This document shows positions 15,765-24,118 of a DNA stretch of 64,000 bases, piece after piece (position 1 is the first letter of the stretch; the number at the start of each line of letters is the position of its first letter). Made by a program: the position numbers and the translations under genes. The DNA comes from Clostridiales bacterium. Its GTDB lineage: Bacteria; Bacillota; Clostridia; Christensenellales; Pumilibacteraceae. Below the pieces are notes generated by a model, which made no database searches, was not told the origin of the DNA, and saw nothing but the letters and a program-made list of their open reading frames with translations. The stretch is from assembly GCA_014799665.1 (NCBI GenBank), contig JAAVHP010000027.1:1-64000 (forward strand), given 5' to 3'.

Positions 15765-16175
15765 TTAAGCACGAGATTGCAAAAACCTTTGAGCGAGCGC
15801 GTAGCACTTATCGAGCAAGCTCTTTTCGCGTTCGCCGTCGCCCGAAAGATGAACGAACCCGAGGATCGCTTCGAGCGCAGTCGCCTTGTGGTAGGCGGTG
15901 CTGTCGGCGGCTTTGGCGCGCGAGTGCAAATGCGCGTTCTTGGCGCGACGCGCGATATCGCTCTCTTCCTCGGTCAGCTCGCCGCTTTCACAGAGCGCGC
16001 CGAACACCGCAGCCTGCATATTGGCGTTGACGACCGCGGACACCATGGTGTGAAGCGTACCCGTCACGCCGTCGTGCTCGGCGCATACCCGTTCGCGAAC
16101 GTACAGCGTGTACACGGCGTCGCCTATAAACGCCAGCGCTACGGGCGTAAGTCTATCGATACGGCTCGTTTCCAC
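15765..16175 (-). CDS. mrnC: Mini-ribonuclease III
   Basis: RNase III catalytic domain without a dsRNA-binding domain; it matures 23S rRNA ends in Bacillota. With GTG at 16175 it has 136 residues. Catalytic acidic residues sit in FIGDAVYTLYVRE and in LEAILGFVHL. An upstream in-frame ATG at 16214 would place the -35 box inside the coding region and has no ribosome binding site. The GTG begins six bases after a consensus -10, so a leaderless GTG start is preferred. First gene of an mrnC-thyX-rlmB run. Confidence 0.88.
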   Translation of the reverse strand: METSRIDRLTPVALAFIGDAVYTLYVRERVCAEHDGVTGTLHTMVSAVVNANMQAAVFGALCESGELTEEESDIARRAKNAHLHSRAKAADSTAYHKATALEAILGFVHLSGDGEREKSLLDKCYALAQRFLQSRA

Positions 16176-16181
16176 GCTTCC

Positions 16182-16211
16182 ATTATACCATTTTGCGCCG
16201 AAATAAGTCAA
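16182..16211 (-). promoter_or_regulatory. Promoter of mrnC, predicted leaderless
   Basis: On the minus strand TTGACT (16211-16206), an 18-base spacer and TATAAT (16187-16182); six bases later comes the GTG start at 16175. No Shine-Dalgarno fits between them. Confidence 0.7.
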
Positions 16212-16238
16212 CAAATTTCATGCTTAATTAAAAAACGC

Positions 16239-16267
16239 TTGAAATATCCAAACAACCGTGTTATAAT
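16239..16267 (+). promoter_or_regulatory. Predicted promoter of the CpXC-type gene
   Basis: TTGAAA (16239-16244), 17-base spacer, TATAAT (16262-16267). A leader of about 25 bases precedes ATG 16299, with GAGG as a weak ribosome binding site. Confidence 0.6.
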
Positions 16268-16298
16268 ATAATTGTAGATTTATGTAAATGAGGCTGTG

Positions 16299-16919
16299 AT
16301 GGTAAAGACTGTAACATTCAAATGCAATAAATGCGGCAAGGACCATACGTTCACCATCGGCGCGTGCGATATCGCCACGCTCCAAGACGCCGTAGATAAA
16401 CTCCCCGACCGCGACGCCGAGAAGCTTCTCGAAGCGGTCAACCGTATGCTTATGAACAAGAGCGAGGCGCAGCGCACGTCGTTCATGACGATCAACAAAG
16501 CCGACGCACTGTCCATGATCAATTACGACCTGTGCGGGCAATCGCTCACTCTGTTCAACGCCGAGGAAACGAAAGCGCTGTACGCCAAGTACACGCCCGA
16601 CCAGATCGACAGGCTTAACAAGAGCATGGCTATGTGGTCGGACGCACTGAACAGCGACGGGTTTATCGCGTTCAATGCGATCTATTACTGCCGCAAGTGC
16701 AAAAAGCTCACGCAGGGTATGTTCCTAAAAGTCCGTTCGGTCGAGGACAAAAAGGAACGCACGTATATGTTCAATCAGAAATGCCAAACGTGCAACAGCG
16801 AGCTCACGCTCGTCAACGAAGCGAATATGGGCTTCATGTTCGAGGGCTTGACCGCGCGCGCGCCCTGCCCCGACTGCGGCGGCAAGATCACCGCGACAGA
16901 AATCAAATATAAATCGTAG
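16299..16919 (+). CDS. CpXC-type zinc-ribbon protein of unknown function
   Basis: 206 residues. An N-terminal CNKCG pair, a central helical part and C-terminal CRKCK, CQTCN and CPDCG pairs make several zinc-binding knuckles. The pattern fits the CpXC-domain family, whose role is unknown. No membrane segment. It stands alone on the plus strand between two minus-strand runs, with its own promoter and a strong bidirectional terminator after it. Confidence 0.75.
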   Translation: MVKTVTFKCNKCGKDHTFTIGACDIATLQDAVDKLPDRDAEKLLEAVNRMLMNKSEAQRTSFMTINKADALSMINYDLCGQSLTLFNAEETKALYAKYTPDQIDRLNKSMAMWSDALNSDGFIAFNAIYYCRKCKKLTQGMFLKVRSVEDKKERTYMFNQKCQTCNSELTLVNEANMGFMFEGLTARAPCPDCGGKITATEIKYKS

Positions 16920-16921
16920 CT

Positions 16922-16952
16922 AAAAAGCACGGCAAACACGCCGTGCTTTTTT
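16922..16952. terminator. Bidirectional terminator
   Basis: AAAAAGCACGGC pairs with GCCGTGCTTTTT around a 6-base loop, with T-tracts on both strands. It serves the convergent CpXC-type and HAD genes. Confidence 0.88.
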
Positions 16953-16967
16953 AATTAACCTTATTCT

Positions 16968-17015
16968 CGCCTTCCCCAAATGGGGAAGGGGGACCGCTTG
17001 CGGTGGATGAGGGCA
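16968..17015 (-). repeat. GC-rich palindromic repeat (type 4)
   Basis: CTTCCCC-AAAT-GGGGAAG followed by ACCGCTTGCGGT and GATGAGGGC. The same unit lies in the opposite orientation at 56242-56291 and 27501-27547, so this family is not strand-biased. Confidence 0.7.
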
Positions 17016-17018
17016 TTT

Positions 17019-17687
17019 CTAATTTCTAATCAACTTCGGCGCGTGCGAAAAATCGGGAATCACGTAATCGACAAACCCCGCCGCCTTTTGCCTACTTAGC
17101 ATTTTGCCCTCGATAGCGACGGTTATCATGCCCGCCGCCTTTGCCGAAACGAGCGCAGGCAGTACGTCGTCGAACGCCACGCATTCGTCCGGCTGAACGC
17201 CGATATTGCGCGCGGTATGTAAATATATTTCCGCCGCCGACTTACTCAGTCCGCAGTTATCGGCGGTGACTATCTCGTCGAACATATCGTATATGCCGTT
17301 GTTTTTAAGCCCCGCTTCGGCAAGCTCGTCGGCAAGGCTTGTCACCACCGCGAGTTTAAGCCCAGCGCATTTGCACTCGTCGAGATATTCTTTCGCGTGC
17401 GGCAAAAGCGGTATCGAGTGCGCGTACGCTTTGCGCGCCATGCCTGCCCACTCATCCATCAGCTGTTCGGGCGTGTCTTTCAGCCCGAAGAACTTAATTG
17501 TGAACAGCGCAACCTCACGATTGCCGAGCGCGGAAATTCCGTGCTTGTACTCGTCGGTCGGGACGAACCCGCGCTTACCCAAAAACTCGTCGTCTATCCT
17601 GTGCCACAGCCCGACCGAGTCGAACAGCGTGCCGTCCAAATCGAACACCGCCGCCTTTATTCCGTTCAAAGTCGATCTATCGGTCAT
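17019..17687 (-). CDS. HAD-superfamily hydrolase
   Basis: 222-residue haloacid-dehalogenase-fold phosphatase of the beta-phosphoglucomutase/Gph-like group. The nucleophile motif FDLDGTLFDS, the Thr/Ser motif VVTSLAD and the acidic motif AFDD are present, with a helical cap between them. Its ATG overlaps the upstream trxB-like stop by four bases (ATGA), so they are cotranscribed and coupled. Substrate cannot be told from sequence. Confidence 0.85.
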   Translation of the reverse strand: MTDRSTLNGIKAAVFDLDGTLFDSVGLWHRIDDEFLGKRGFVPTDEYKHGISALGNREVALFTIKFFGLKDTPEQLMDEWAGMARKAYAHSIPLLPHAKEYLDECKCAGLKLAVVTSLADELAEAGLKNNGIYDMFDEIVTADNCGLSKSAAEIYLHTARNIGVQPDECVAFDDVLPALVSAKAAGMITVAIEGKMLSRQKAAGFVDYVIPDFSHAPKLIRN

Positions 17688-18556
17688 TGTGCCGTGCTTC
17701 CGCCTTTTAACGTTTTAACAAGCTGATAACCCGTTGCCATGCCGTCCGCAACGGCGCGCGCCACCTGCTTAACGCCGACCGTACAGTCGCCCACTGCGTA
17801 AAGGTTAGGGATATTCGTTGCGCCGTGCTCGTCGGTCTTGATCGCGCCCGTCGCCTTGTCGGTCAGTATGCCGAGCGACGCGGCAAGACCGCCGCCGCCC
17901 AAAGTACCGAGCGCGATAAACAGCCCGTCGACTTGAAGCTCGCTTCCGTCCTCGAAAACTATTTTGCTAAGCCGTTCGTCGCCCTCGACCTCAGCTATCT
18001 TAGCTGTGTAAACCCCGTCGGCAGTCGGCTCGAAGCTAGGCGTTTGTCCGTCGGTGAGAAGATACGTCTTACCGACTACCGCTTTTAAGGTAGCAAGCTC
18101 GTGCGCCGCATACTCGCCCGCGCCGAGCACCGCGACGGTTTTCTTTCTGTAAAAGAACGCGTCGCAAACGGCGCAATAGCTGACGCCCCTGCCCTCGAAG
18201 CTTTTAAGCCCGTTTATGTTCGGGGTCTTGCGCGCCGCACCCGTCGCTATAACGAGCGCACGCGAGATATATTCGTTTTTCGCCGTCGTAACGGTAAAAC
18301 CGATATCGGCGAGCGCAACAAACACGCACTGATCCTCTATTATCTCCGCGCCGAGCGAGCGCGCCTGTTCGATACCGCTTGCATACAAAGCCGTGCCCGA
18401 AACCTCGCCTGTGCCGTAGTAGTTCTGAATACGCTCGGCTTTATGAAGCGCCGAAGCGTTATTGTGAATAACGGCGACTTTCAGCCCGCCGCGCACGGCG
18501 TACAGCGCCGCCGACGCGCCCGCGGGTCCGCCGCCGATTATTATAACGTCGTACAT
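17684..18556 (-). CDS. Thioredoxin reductase-like flavoprotein, possibly ferredoxin-dependent
   Basis: 290 residues, slightly short. FAD motifs GGGPAGASAA at the N-terminus and AVGDC near the C-terminus, and the redox pair CAVC, mark the low-Mr thioredoxin reductase fold. The HRRxxxR motif that binds the NADPH 2'-phosphate is missing after GAGEYAAHE, where the sequence reads YLLTDGQTPSF. Clostridial flavin thioredoxin reductases that use ferredoxin lack this motif, so that is an alternative. No clear ribosome binding site separates it from ppk. Likely partner: the thioredoxin at 181-483. Confidence 0.82.
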   Translation of the reverse strand: MYDVIIIGGGPAGASAALYAVRGGLKVAVIHNNASALHKAERIQNYYGTGEVSGTALYASGIEQARSLGAEIIEDQCVFVALADIGFTVTTAKNEYISRALVIATGAARKTPNINGLKSFEGRGVSYCAVCDAFFYRKKTVAVLGAGEYAAHELATLKAVVGKTYLLTDGQTPSFEPTADGVYTAKIAEVEGDERLSKIVFEDGSELQVDGLFIALGTLGGGGLAASLGILTDKATGAIKTDEHGATNIPNLYAVGDCTVGVKQVARAVADGMATGYQLVKTLKGGSTAQ

Positions 18557-18573
18557 ATATTATTTATTATTCT

Positions 18574-20622
18574 CTAACCTTTCAAAAACTTTTCCTGACT
18601 GTTCACTTCTTCGCCGATGATCTCGCGCACCTTGTATTCGCCGCGATTGTTGAGCTCGCGCGCCTTGACGTTATCCGCGAGCATGACTTGAAGCATACCA
18701 TAGATCTTATCGGCTATCGCTTCATCCTGCACGGGCGTGGCTATCTCCACGCGCTTATCTGTGTTGCGCGTCATGAGGTCGGCGCTCGCTATGAACAGCT
18801 TGCGGTCGTCGCCGTCGCCGAAGCAGTAAATGCGCGAATGCTCCAAGAACCGCCCTACTATGCTAATGACCGAGATGTTTTCGGTCTTGCCCTTAATGCC
18901 GGGGATAAGACAGCAAATGCCGCGCACAACGAGCTTGATCTTAACGCCCGCCTTGCTCGCCGCAATCAGCTTGTCGATTATCGCCTTATCGGTAAGGCTG
19001 TTCATTTTTGCGTTAATATATGCAGGCTTGCCGTTTTTCGCCTTTTCGGTCTCGCGTTCTATGTACGAGATAATGCCGTTTTTGAGCGACTTGGGCGCAA
19101 TGAGCAGCTTCTCGTAGGCGTAGTCGGTATTGCAAATCGCAATGTTCCTGAAAAACGCAACCGCGTCGCGCCCGATAGCCTCGTCGCTCGTAATGATATT
19201 AAGGTCGGTATAGAGCTTGGAAGTGACCTCGTTATAGTTGCCCGTGCCGAGGTGCGTGATATACTTGATATCGTCGCCGTCGGTGAGCACGATGGAAATG
19301 ATTTTCGAGTGGACCTTATAATTGCCCATGCCGTAGATTATCGTACAGCCCGCTTCGCGCAGAACCTCAGAGAAATACAGATTGTTCTCCTCGTCGAACC
19401 GCGCGCAAAGCTCGATGACGACTGTCACTTCCTTGCCGTTCTCGCTCGCCTTTTTTAGCGCTTCGACAATGCGCGAACGGTGATCGAGCCGATAAATCGT
19501 TATTTTGATCGACGCGACCGACGGACTTTCCGTGCACTCGAAAAGAAGCCTTACGAGCGTGTCCATGCTGTCGAACGGGTACGCCATGAAAATATCGCGG
19601 TTCATGACCGTCTGCATGACGGGTGCACCCTCGGGAACGGGCGGGGGCAGCGGACGGGGCTTGGCGTATTTAAGCGCGTCTGCGGTATCCTTAGGCAGAT
19701 ACCCCGAAAGCGAGCTCATGAACTTGTAATCGAATGCGTGCGCCGTCGTAAAGCAATACTGCTTTTTGAGCCCGAGCGTTTTAAGCACGAACGCCTTGAT
19801 ACCGTCGGAGCACTCGTCGATTTGAAGCCGAACTGCGTCCTGCGTGCCGCGCAGCTCCACCTTTTGTTTGAGGAACTTGGAAAAATCGAAATCGCGTTCT
19901 ATGTCGGCATCCACGTTGGCGTCGAAATCGGCGTTGCGGGTCAGCCGCACCATCGCCTGACTGCGTATCTTATAGCCGTCGAACGCCGTGCCGCCGAAAG
20001 TCCTTATGAGCTCCTCGACGGTGATGATATTGACCTTTTTTCCGCCGTCGATCTGGAACACGCGCGGAAGCTTGGGACTTATCGCCATAACGCCGTACAT
20101 GAGCCGCTCGGACTTGGTCAGCTCGTACAGCATATAGCAGTTCATGTTCTCGAACCGTATCATGGGATGCTTGGCGTCGAGCACCATGGGCGACAGCAAC
20201 GGCATTACGTGCTTATCGAAATAGTCCTTGCATTTGGCGTATTGCTTTTGCGACAGCTCCGCGCCCGCCTTTATGCGCAAGCCCGCTTTATTGAGCTCTT
20301 TTTTGAGCGAAAGATACACGCGGTCGGCGTCACGGTACGCGGATTTAACAAGTTTGAGTATGCCCTCGACCTGCTCGCGCGAAGTGAGCCCCGTCTTGTT
20401 CTCCTTGCCGTTGTCCAGTCCCGCGTCCGTTTGCAGACTGCCGATACGCACCATGAAAAACTCGTCGAGGTTGGAATGGAATATCGATAAAAACTTGCAA
20501 CGCTCCAAGAGCGGATTGGTCTTATCCACCGCCTGATCGAGCACGCGCTTATTGAACAGTAACCACGAATATTCGCGGTTCATGTATTCGCCTTTTATGA
20601 ACTTGATTTCACTGTCCGCCAT
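18574..20622 (-). CDS. ppk1: Polyphosphate kinase 1
   Basis: Makes inorganic polyphosphate from ATP, reversibly; 682 residues, the normal length. The N-terminal NREYSWLLFNKRVL, the phosphorylated His in NYKVHSKI and the second His in RFLEHSRIYCFG are present in the paired phospholipase-D-like domains. An alternative ATG at 20583, behind AAAGGCG, would start four residues from the conserved NREYSW and is also plausible. It lies 17 bases after a Ppx/GppA gene, so synthesis and breakdown are encoded together. Confidence 0.93.
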   Translation of the reverse strand: MADSEIKFIKGEYMNREYSWLLFNKRVLDQAVDKTNPLLERCKFLSIFHSNLDEFFMVRIGSLQTDAGLDNGKENKTGLTSREQVEGILKLVKSAYRDADRVYLSLKKELNKAGLRIKAGAELSQKQYAKCKDYFDKHVMPLLSPMVLDAKHPMIRFENMNCYMLYELTKSERLMYGVMAISPKLPRVFQIDGGKKVNIITVEELIRTFGGTAFDGYKIRSQAMVRLTRNADFDANVDADIERDFDFSKFLKQKVELRGTQDAVRLQIDECSDGIKAFVLKTLGLKKQYCFTTAHAFDYKFMSSLSGYLPKDTADALKYAKPRPLPPPVPEGAPVMQTVMNRDIFMAYPFDSMDTLVRLLFECTESPSVASIKITIYRLDHRSRIVEALKKASENGKEVTVVIELCARFDEENNLYFSEVLREAGCTIIYGMGNYKVHSKIISIVLTDGDDIKYITHLGTGNYNEVTSKLYTDLNIITSDEAIGRDAVAFFRNIAICNTDYAYEKLLIAPKSLKNGIISYIERETEKAKNGKPAYINAKMNSLTDKAIIDKLIAASKAGVKIKLVVRGICCLIPGIKGKTENISVISIVGRFLEHSRIYCFGDGDDRKLFIASADLMTRNTDKRVEIATPVQDEAIADKIYGMLQVMLADNVKARELNNRGEYKVREIIGEEVNSQEKFLKG

Positions 20623-20639
20623 TATTAATACCTAATTAA

Positions 20640-21626
20640 TTATTGTTTCTTCTTTTTAGTCTTCTTCTCGGGCTCAACGGGTGCGTAGGTCGGCACCGTC
20701 GATTTAAGATCGATAGGCACGCCCGTTTCCGCGCCGGTCGCGACGAGGGTCATATACCCTTCCTTAACGCCGCTGTCGCTGATGACCACGTTCTCGGGCT
20801 TGAACCGCCTAAGCAATTCTTTGAGCACGATAGTCGCTACGGGCAATACGTGAATCTTTTCGGGCGCAACCTTCATGATGAGCCGCGTGCGGTCGGACGA
20901 AGTCATAAGCCAACGGCAGAACTGCTTGAACTTGCCGTAGTCGAAATCGGTGCCGAGATTCTCCTTTTCGCAGAACTCGCGGTAAACCGAGTATATCGCG
21001 TCATTGATAGACCCGACGAGCACGGCGGTCTTGAACTTGACCTTTCCGCCCAAGCCCTCGTCCGTCTTTTTGCGCACGTACTTTTTGATATGCTTGGCTT
21101 GCTCCTCGGTCGGGTAAACGTCGGTAACGTATTTGTTCCTGAGCTTGATAGGACCAAAGTCAAGGCATACCATTTCGTCGCGGCTCTCTTTGGAAAAATC
21201 GCACAGCTCGACGCTTCCGCCGCCTATGTCGATAAGTATAACTTCATCGTATGCGGCATACTTGCGGTTTGACACAAAATCGCAGTACGCTTCGGTAGGT
21301 CCGTCGAGATAGTTGATAACTATGCCCGTGCGCATACGGATCTTTTCGGCGACCTCTTTTATGTTGTCTATATTGCGGAGCGCCGCCGTCGATATGCAAT
21401 AGCACTCGTCAACGCCCATCGCCTTGCAGGTCGACCGCGCGGTGATAAGCGCGTCGACAAGCTTGTCTATGCCGCGGCGCGAAATCGACTTGCCGTCGAA
21501 GTAGTCGGCGACCGCTATGTTCGTGCGCTCTTTATACAAGGGCGAAAATATGCCCGATTCTTTCTCGCCCTCAGCAACCACTATCGATACGCCCGTCGAG
21601 CTAAGGTCTATTACGGCAAACTTCAT
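20640..21626 (-). CDS. Exopolyphosphatase/Ppx-GppA family protein
   Basis: 328 residues. ASKHA phosphate motifs: VIDLSSTGVSIVV at the N-terminus (a diverged form of DIGSNS) and LIDIGGGSVEL. The first motif has Leu-Ser-Ser-Thr in place of Ile-Gly-Ser-Asn, so activity should be tested. The C-terminus is basic (KKTKKKKQ). Its position directly upstream of ppk1 argues for a polyphosphate role. GAGG lies 7 bases before the start. Confidence 0.82.
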   Translation of the reverse strand: MKFAVIDLSSTGVSIVVAEGEKESGIFSPLYKERTNIAVADYFDGKSISRRGIDKLVDALITARSTCKAMGVDECYCISTAALRNIDNIKEVAEKIRMRTGIVINYLDGPTEAYCDFVSNRKYAAYDEVILIDIGGGSVELCDFSKESRDEMVCLDFGPIKLRNKYVTDVYPTEEQAKHIKKYVRKKTDEGLGGKVKFKTAVLVGSINDAIYSVYREFCEKENLGTDFDYGKFKQFCRWLMTSSDRTRLIMKVAPEKIHVLPVATIVLKELLRRFKPENVVISDSGVKEGYMTLVATGAETGVPIDLKSTVPTYAPVEPEKKTKKKKQ

Positions 21627-21653
21627 AATTTAACCTCGCTAATATTTAATTGA

Positions 21654-22718
21654 TTAATCGCCAAACGAAATGCCGATGCTCTTTGCAACAGCCACTTCTT
21701 GGCATTCGGGCGGAACAAGCTTCGCCTTGCCCGCGATATCGGCGAGCGCGTTATACGTGACCTTGCCGCGCACGAGCGCAACGGTAACGCCGAACTTCCC
21801 CTCTTTGGCGAGCTCGCCCGCATACGACCCGAACGCCGTGGACAGCACGCGGTCGTACGCCGACGGACTGCCGCCGCGCTGGATATGCCCCGGAACTACG
21901 ACGCGCGTTTCGACGTTCGCCTTTTCGGCAACGTACTTGGCGAGCGCGTTGGTAGCGGTCGTATCGCTTCCGCGCGCCGCCGCACGCTCTTTCTTTTTCA
22001 TCTTGCTCTCGGCGACCGACATGGCGCCCTCGGCGATAGCTACGATACTGAACGCCTTGCCCGCGTCCGCGCGCCGCGCGACCGCCTTTGCGACCTTGTC
22101 GGGATTGAACGGGATCTCGGGCAGAAGAATAACGTCCGCGCCGCCCGCAATGCCCGCATACAAAGTGAGCCAGCCCGCCTTGTTGCCCATGATCTCAACG
22201 AACATGGTGCGCCCGTGGCTCGCCGCCGTCGTGTGAATGCGGTCGATACACTCGGTCGCAATGTCGACCGCGGTATGGAACCCGAACGTCACGTCCGTGC
22301 CCCAAATATCGTTATCGATGGTCTTGGGCAAGCCGATAACGTTACAGCCCTCGGCGGAAAGAAGCGCCGCCGTCTTGTGCGTGCCCGCGCCGCCGAGCGT
22401 TAGCAGGCAGTCAAGCCCCATCTTTTTATAGTTCTTTTTCATGAGATCGAGCCGCGTCACGCTGTTCTCGTCCTCTACCGTCATCAGCTTGAACGGCTGA
22501 CGGCTCGTGCCGAGTATCGTTCCGCCGAGCGTGAGTATGCCCGTGAAATCGCTCGGCTTCATCTCGCGGCACTCGCCGCGAATAAGTCCGCCGTAACCGT
22601 CGGCAATGCCGATAAGCTCCACGTTCTTTATGTTCTCGAACGCGTACTTGCCGAACCCGCGAATAACGGCGTTAAGCCCCGGGCAGTCCCCGCCCGACGT
22701 GAGTATTCCTATCCTCAT
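21654..22718 (-). CDS. 6-phosphofructokinase
   Basis: Phosphorylates fructose 6-phosphate in glycolysis. 354 residues from ATG 22718, behind AAGGGG. Motifs: GILTSGGDCPGLNAV at the N-terminus, the substrate loop PKTIDND, and MGNKAGWLT. The position that usually reads GGDGS/GGDDT, and in a clostridial subgroup GGNGT, here reads GGAGT, removing the Mg-linked Asp. PKTIDND is shared by PPi- and ATP-dependent members, so the phosphate donor is uncertain. Confidence 0.88.
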   Translation of the reverse strand: MRIGILTSGGDCPGLNAVIRGFGKYAFENIKNVELIGIADGYGGLIRGECREMKPSDFTGILTLGGTILGTSRQPFKLMTVEDENSVTRLDLMKKNYKKMGLDCLLTLGGAGTHKTAALLSAEGCNVIGLPKTIDNDIWGTDVTFGFHTAVDIATECIDRIHTTAASHGRTMFVEIMGNKAGWLTLYAGIAGGADVILLPEIPFNPDKVAKAVARRADAGKAFSIVAIAEGAMSVAESKMKKKERAAARGSDTTATNALAKYVAEKANVETRVVVPGHIQRGGSPSAYDRVLSTAFGSYAGELAKEGKFGVTVALVRGKVTYNALADIAGKAKLVPPECQEVAVAKSIGISFGD

Positions 22719-22879
22719 ACCCCTTGACCTCACTGTAAAAATATCTTTTAATAGTATACCCTATTTAACGAAGATAGTCAATTATTATTTCAGGCAAAGA
22801 AAAAGAACGATCGTTGCCAAGTCGCACTTCTCATAAGGAATATTGATAGCTTTTAACCAGAAATAATTTCAAGGAAAAA

Positions 22880-23086
22880 TTACCTTATTTTCCTTCCTAT
22901 TAATTCGTCAACCGTAATCCCATAGAAATCCGCAAGTTTTACGCAAAAATCAATATTAGGTAAAACCTTGCCGCTTTCCCATCGACTAATATTTTGGTGC
23001 GAAGTACCTATTTGTTTTGCAAGTTCTACTGTTGACAGTCCAGCCGTTTCTCGTTGCGCCCTCAAAGCCTCGCCATAGTTAATCAT
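22880..23086 (-). CDS. XRE-family repressor
   Basis: 68 residues, essentially one Cro/C1 helix-turn-helix: AKQIGTSHQNISRWESGK is the recognition region. The start at 23086 follows AGGAGGTGA. The C-terminal ADFYGITVDELIGR is common in these small regulators and closely matches the XRE protein at 56017-56232, a paralogue. Divergent from a small gene at 23178; two GCACA-N4-TGTGC palindromes lie between them and are the likely operators. Confidence 0.88.
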   Translation of the reverse strand: MINYGEALRAQRETAGLSTVELAKQIGTSHQNISRWESGKVLPNIDFCVKLADFYGITVDELIGRKIR

Positions 23087-23109
23087 AAATTCACCTCCTA
23101 TATATTTTC

Positions 23110-23159
23110 GCACATATTTGTGCAAAATACTTGACTTGCACATATTTGTGCGGTAAAAT
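23110..23159. promoter_or_regulatory. Divergent promoter with paired operators
   Basis: Two identical sites GCACATATTTGTGC at 23110-23123 and 23138-23151. The plus-strand promoter is TTGACT (23131-23136), 17 bases, TAAAAT (23154-23159), so the second operator sits exactly between the -35 and -10. The first overlaps the minus-strand promoter. This fits autorepression by the XRE protein. Confidence 0.75.
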
Positions 23160-23177
23160 ATTTTTAGAGGTGTATTT

Positions 23178-23453
23178 ATGGATAAATCAATAATTTGGGA
23201 CTTGGTTTTCAGCGGAAGTTGTTACGCCGACAAAATTAAATTAGGCGAAAACAAAACGTATAAAAAATGCAGTAGTGAGTTTGAGCAAAAGCTTGAAAAA
23301 CTTTGCGAGGGCATGACGGAAGAAGAAAAATATAAGCTAATGTGGGATATTACCATGCTTCAAGGAAGCTTGGAGAGCGAAGCTTCCCAAGAATACTTCA
23401 AAGAGGGGTTTAAGCTGGGAATGATGATTGCCGCACAATGCTTTTTATATTAG
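23178..23453 (+). CDS. Small protein regulated by the adjacent XRE repressor
   Basis: 91 residues, acidic and helical, with no membrane segment. It resembles a family of small proteins (DUF6809-like, from memory) found beside XRE regulators in Clostridia. AGAGGTG precedes the ATG. Its promoter contains the XRE operator. Could be a partner or anti-repressor; function unknown. Confidence 0.65.
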   Translation: MDKSIIWDLVFSGSCYADKIKLGENKTYKKCSSEFEQKLEKLCEGMTEEEKYKLMWDITMLQGSLESEASQEYFKEGFKLGMMIAAQCFLY

Positions 23454-23470
23454 GTTCAATTAAACGACAT

Positions 23471-23509
23471 GACGAAACGTTCGATAATATTCTTACCTGA
23501 AAATTTGTA
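23471..23509 (+). pseudogene. Fossil of an XRE gene 3' end
   Basis: This stretch repeats almost exactly the last nine codons and stop of the XRE gene at 24119-24319 (DETFDNILT, then stop) plus about ten bases beyond, matching 24290-24328. No upstream coding sequence remains. It looks like the residue of a duplication or recombination that moved the intervening lipoprotein gene. Confidence 0.65.
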
Positions 23510-23586
23510 AAAGGTGTCCAAAGGGCGGATGTGGGCAATCCACTAAAATATCACACTTATTCATTATTCTACATTCTGCATTAAAA

Positions 23587-23613
23587 AAGGAACGCACCGT
23601 ATTGCGTTCCTTT
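23587..23613. terminator. Bidirectional terminator
   Basis: AAGGAACGCA and TGCGTTCCTT form a 10-bp stem flanked by A- and T-tracts, just after the lipoprotein gene on the minus strand. Confidence 0.85.
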
Positions 23614-23631
23614 TTTGTCGTTAACAAACTA

Positions 23632-24006
23632 TTAGTCCGCGGCTTCTTCCGTAGGCGGGGTCTTGCCGTCTTGGCAGTAGTACAAACCGTTGCTGTCTTT
23701 GAGCACGCCGTCGGAAACGATTGTCAATTCCTGAGTGCTACTTACACCCATAAGGGTTGCCGTAACCTTAACGGTGTCGCCGTCAACAGTGTACGTACCG
23801 GAAACCGCAATGGACTGACCCTCCATGGACTGATTCATGGTAATTTTGCCGCCGTCGAGTTCCATGCTCATGCCCTCTTGCTTCTCGCCCGCCATGTACA
23901 CATAGTACGTACCTTCAACCTTGTCGCCGCCGCAAGCAATAAGCCCGAACGCGCAGGTGAGCAGCATAATGACCGCAGTCATTACTACCAAAAACTTCTT
24001 CTTCAT
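23632..24006 (-). CDS. Small lipoprotein
   Basis: 124 residues with a Lys-rich N-terminus, a hydrophobic signal segment and the lipobox FGLIAC followed by GGDK, so Cys25 is probably lipidated. The rest is a small beta-rich domain with alternating GTY(Y/T)V and KVT strands, like many extracytoplasmic lipid-anchored proteins of Bacillota with DUF4923/lipocalin-like traits. No family is certain. The promoter contains palindromes likely bound by the divergent XRE protein. Confidence 0.75.
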   Translation of the reverse strand: MKKKFLVVMTAVIMLLTCAFGLIACGGDKVEGTYYVYMAGEKQEGMSMELDGGKITMNQSMEGQSIAVSGTYTVDGDTVKVTATLMGVSSTQELTIVSDGVLKDSNGLYYCQDGKTPPTEEAAD

Positions 24007-24022
24007 TTTGTTTCTCCTTTTT

Positions 24023-24107
24023 GTCCAATTTTTTTGGACTAATTGTTATTATTATACTAAACCAAAAATTTTGGTTTGTCAAGCATTTTACCAAATTTTT
24101 TGGTAAA
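24023..24107. promoter_or_regulatory. Palindromic operators between lipoprotein and XRE genes
   Basis: Palindromes ACCAAAAATTTTGGT (24061-24075) and ACCAAATTTTTTGGT (24090-24104), and a related GTCCAATTTTTTTGGAC (24023-24039). The minus-strand promoter is TTGACA (24082-24077) and TAGTAT (24059-24054) with 17 bases between, and the first palindrome fills that spacer. Repression by the XRE protein is the simple reading. Confidence 0.65.
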
Positions 24108-24118
24108 TTCTAATTAAT

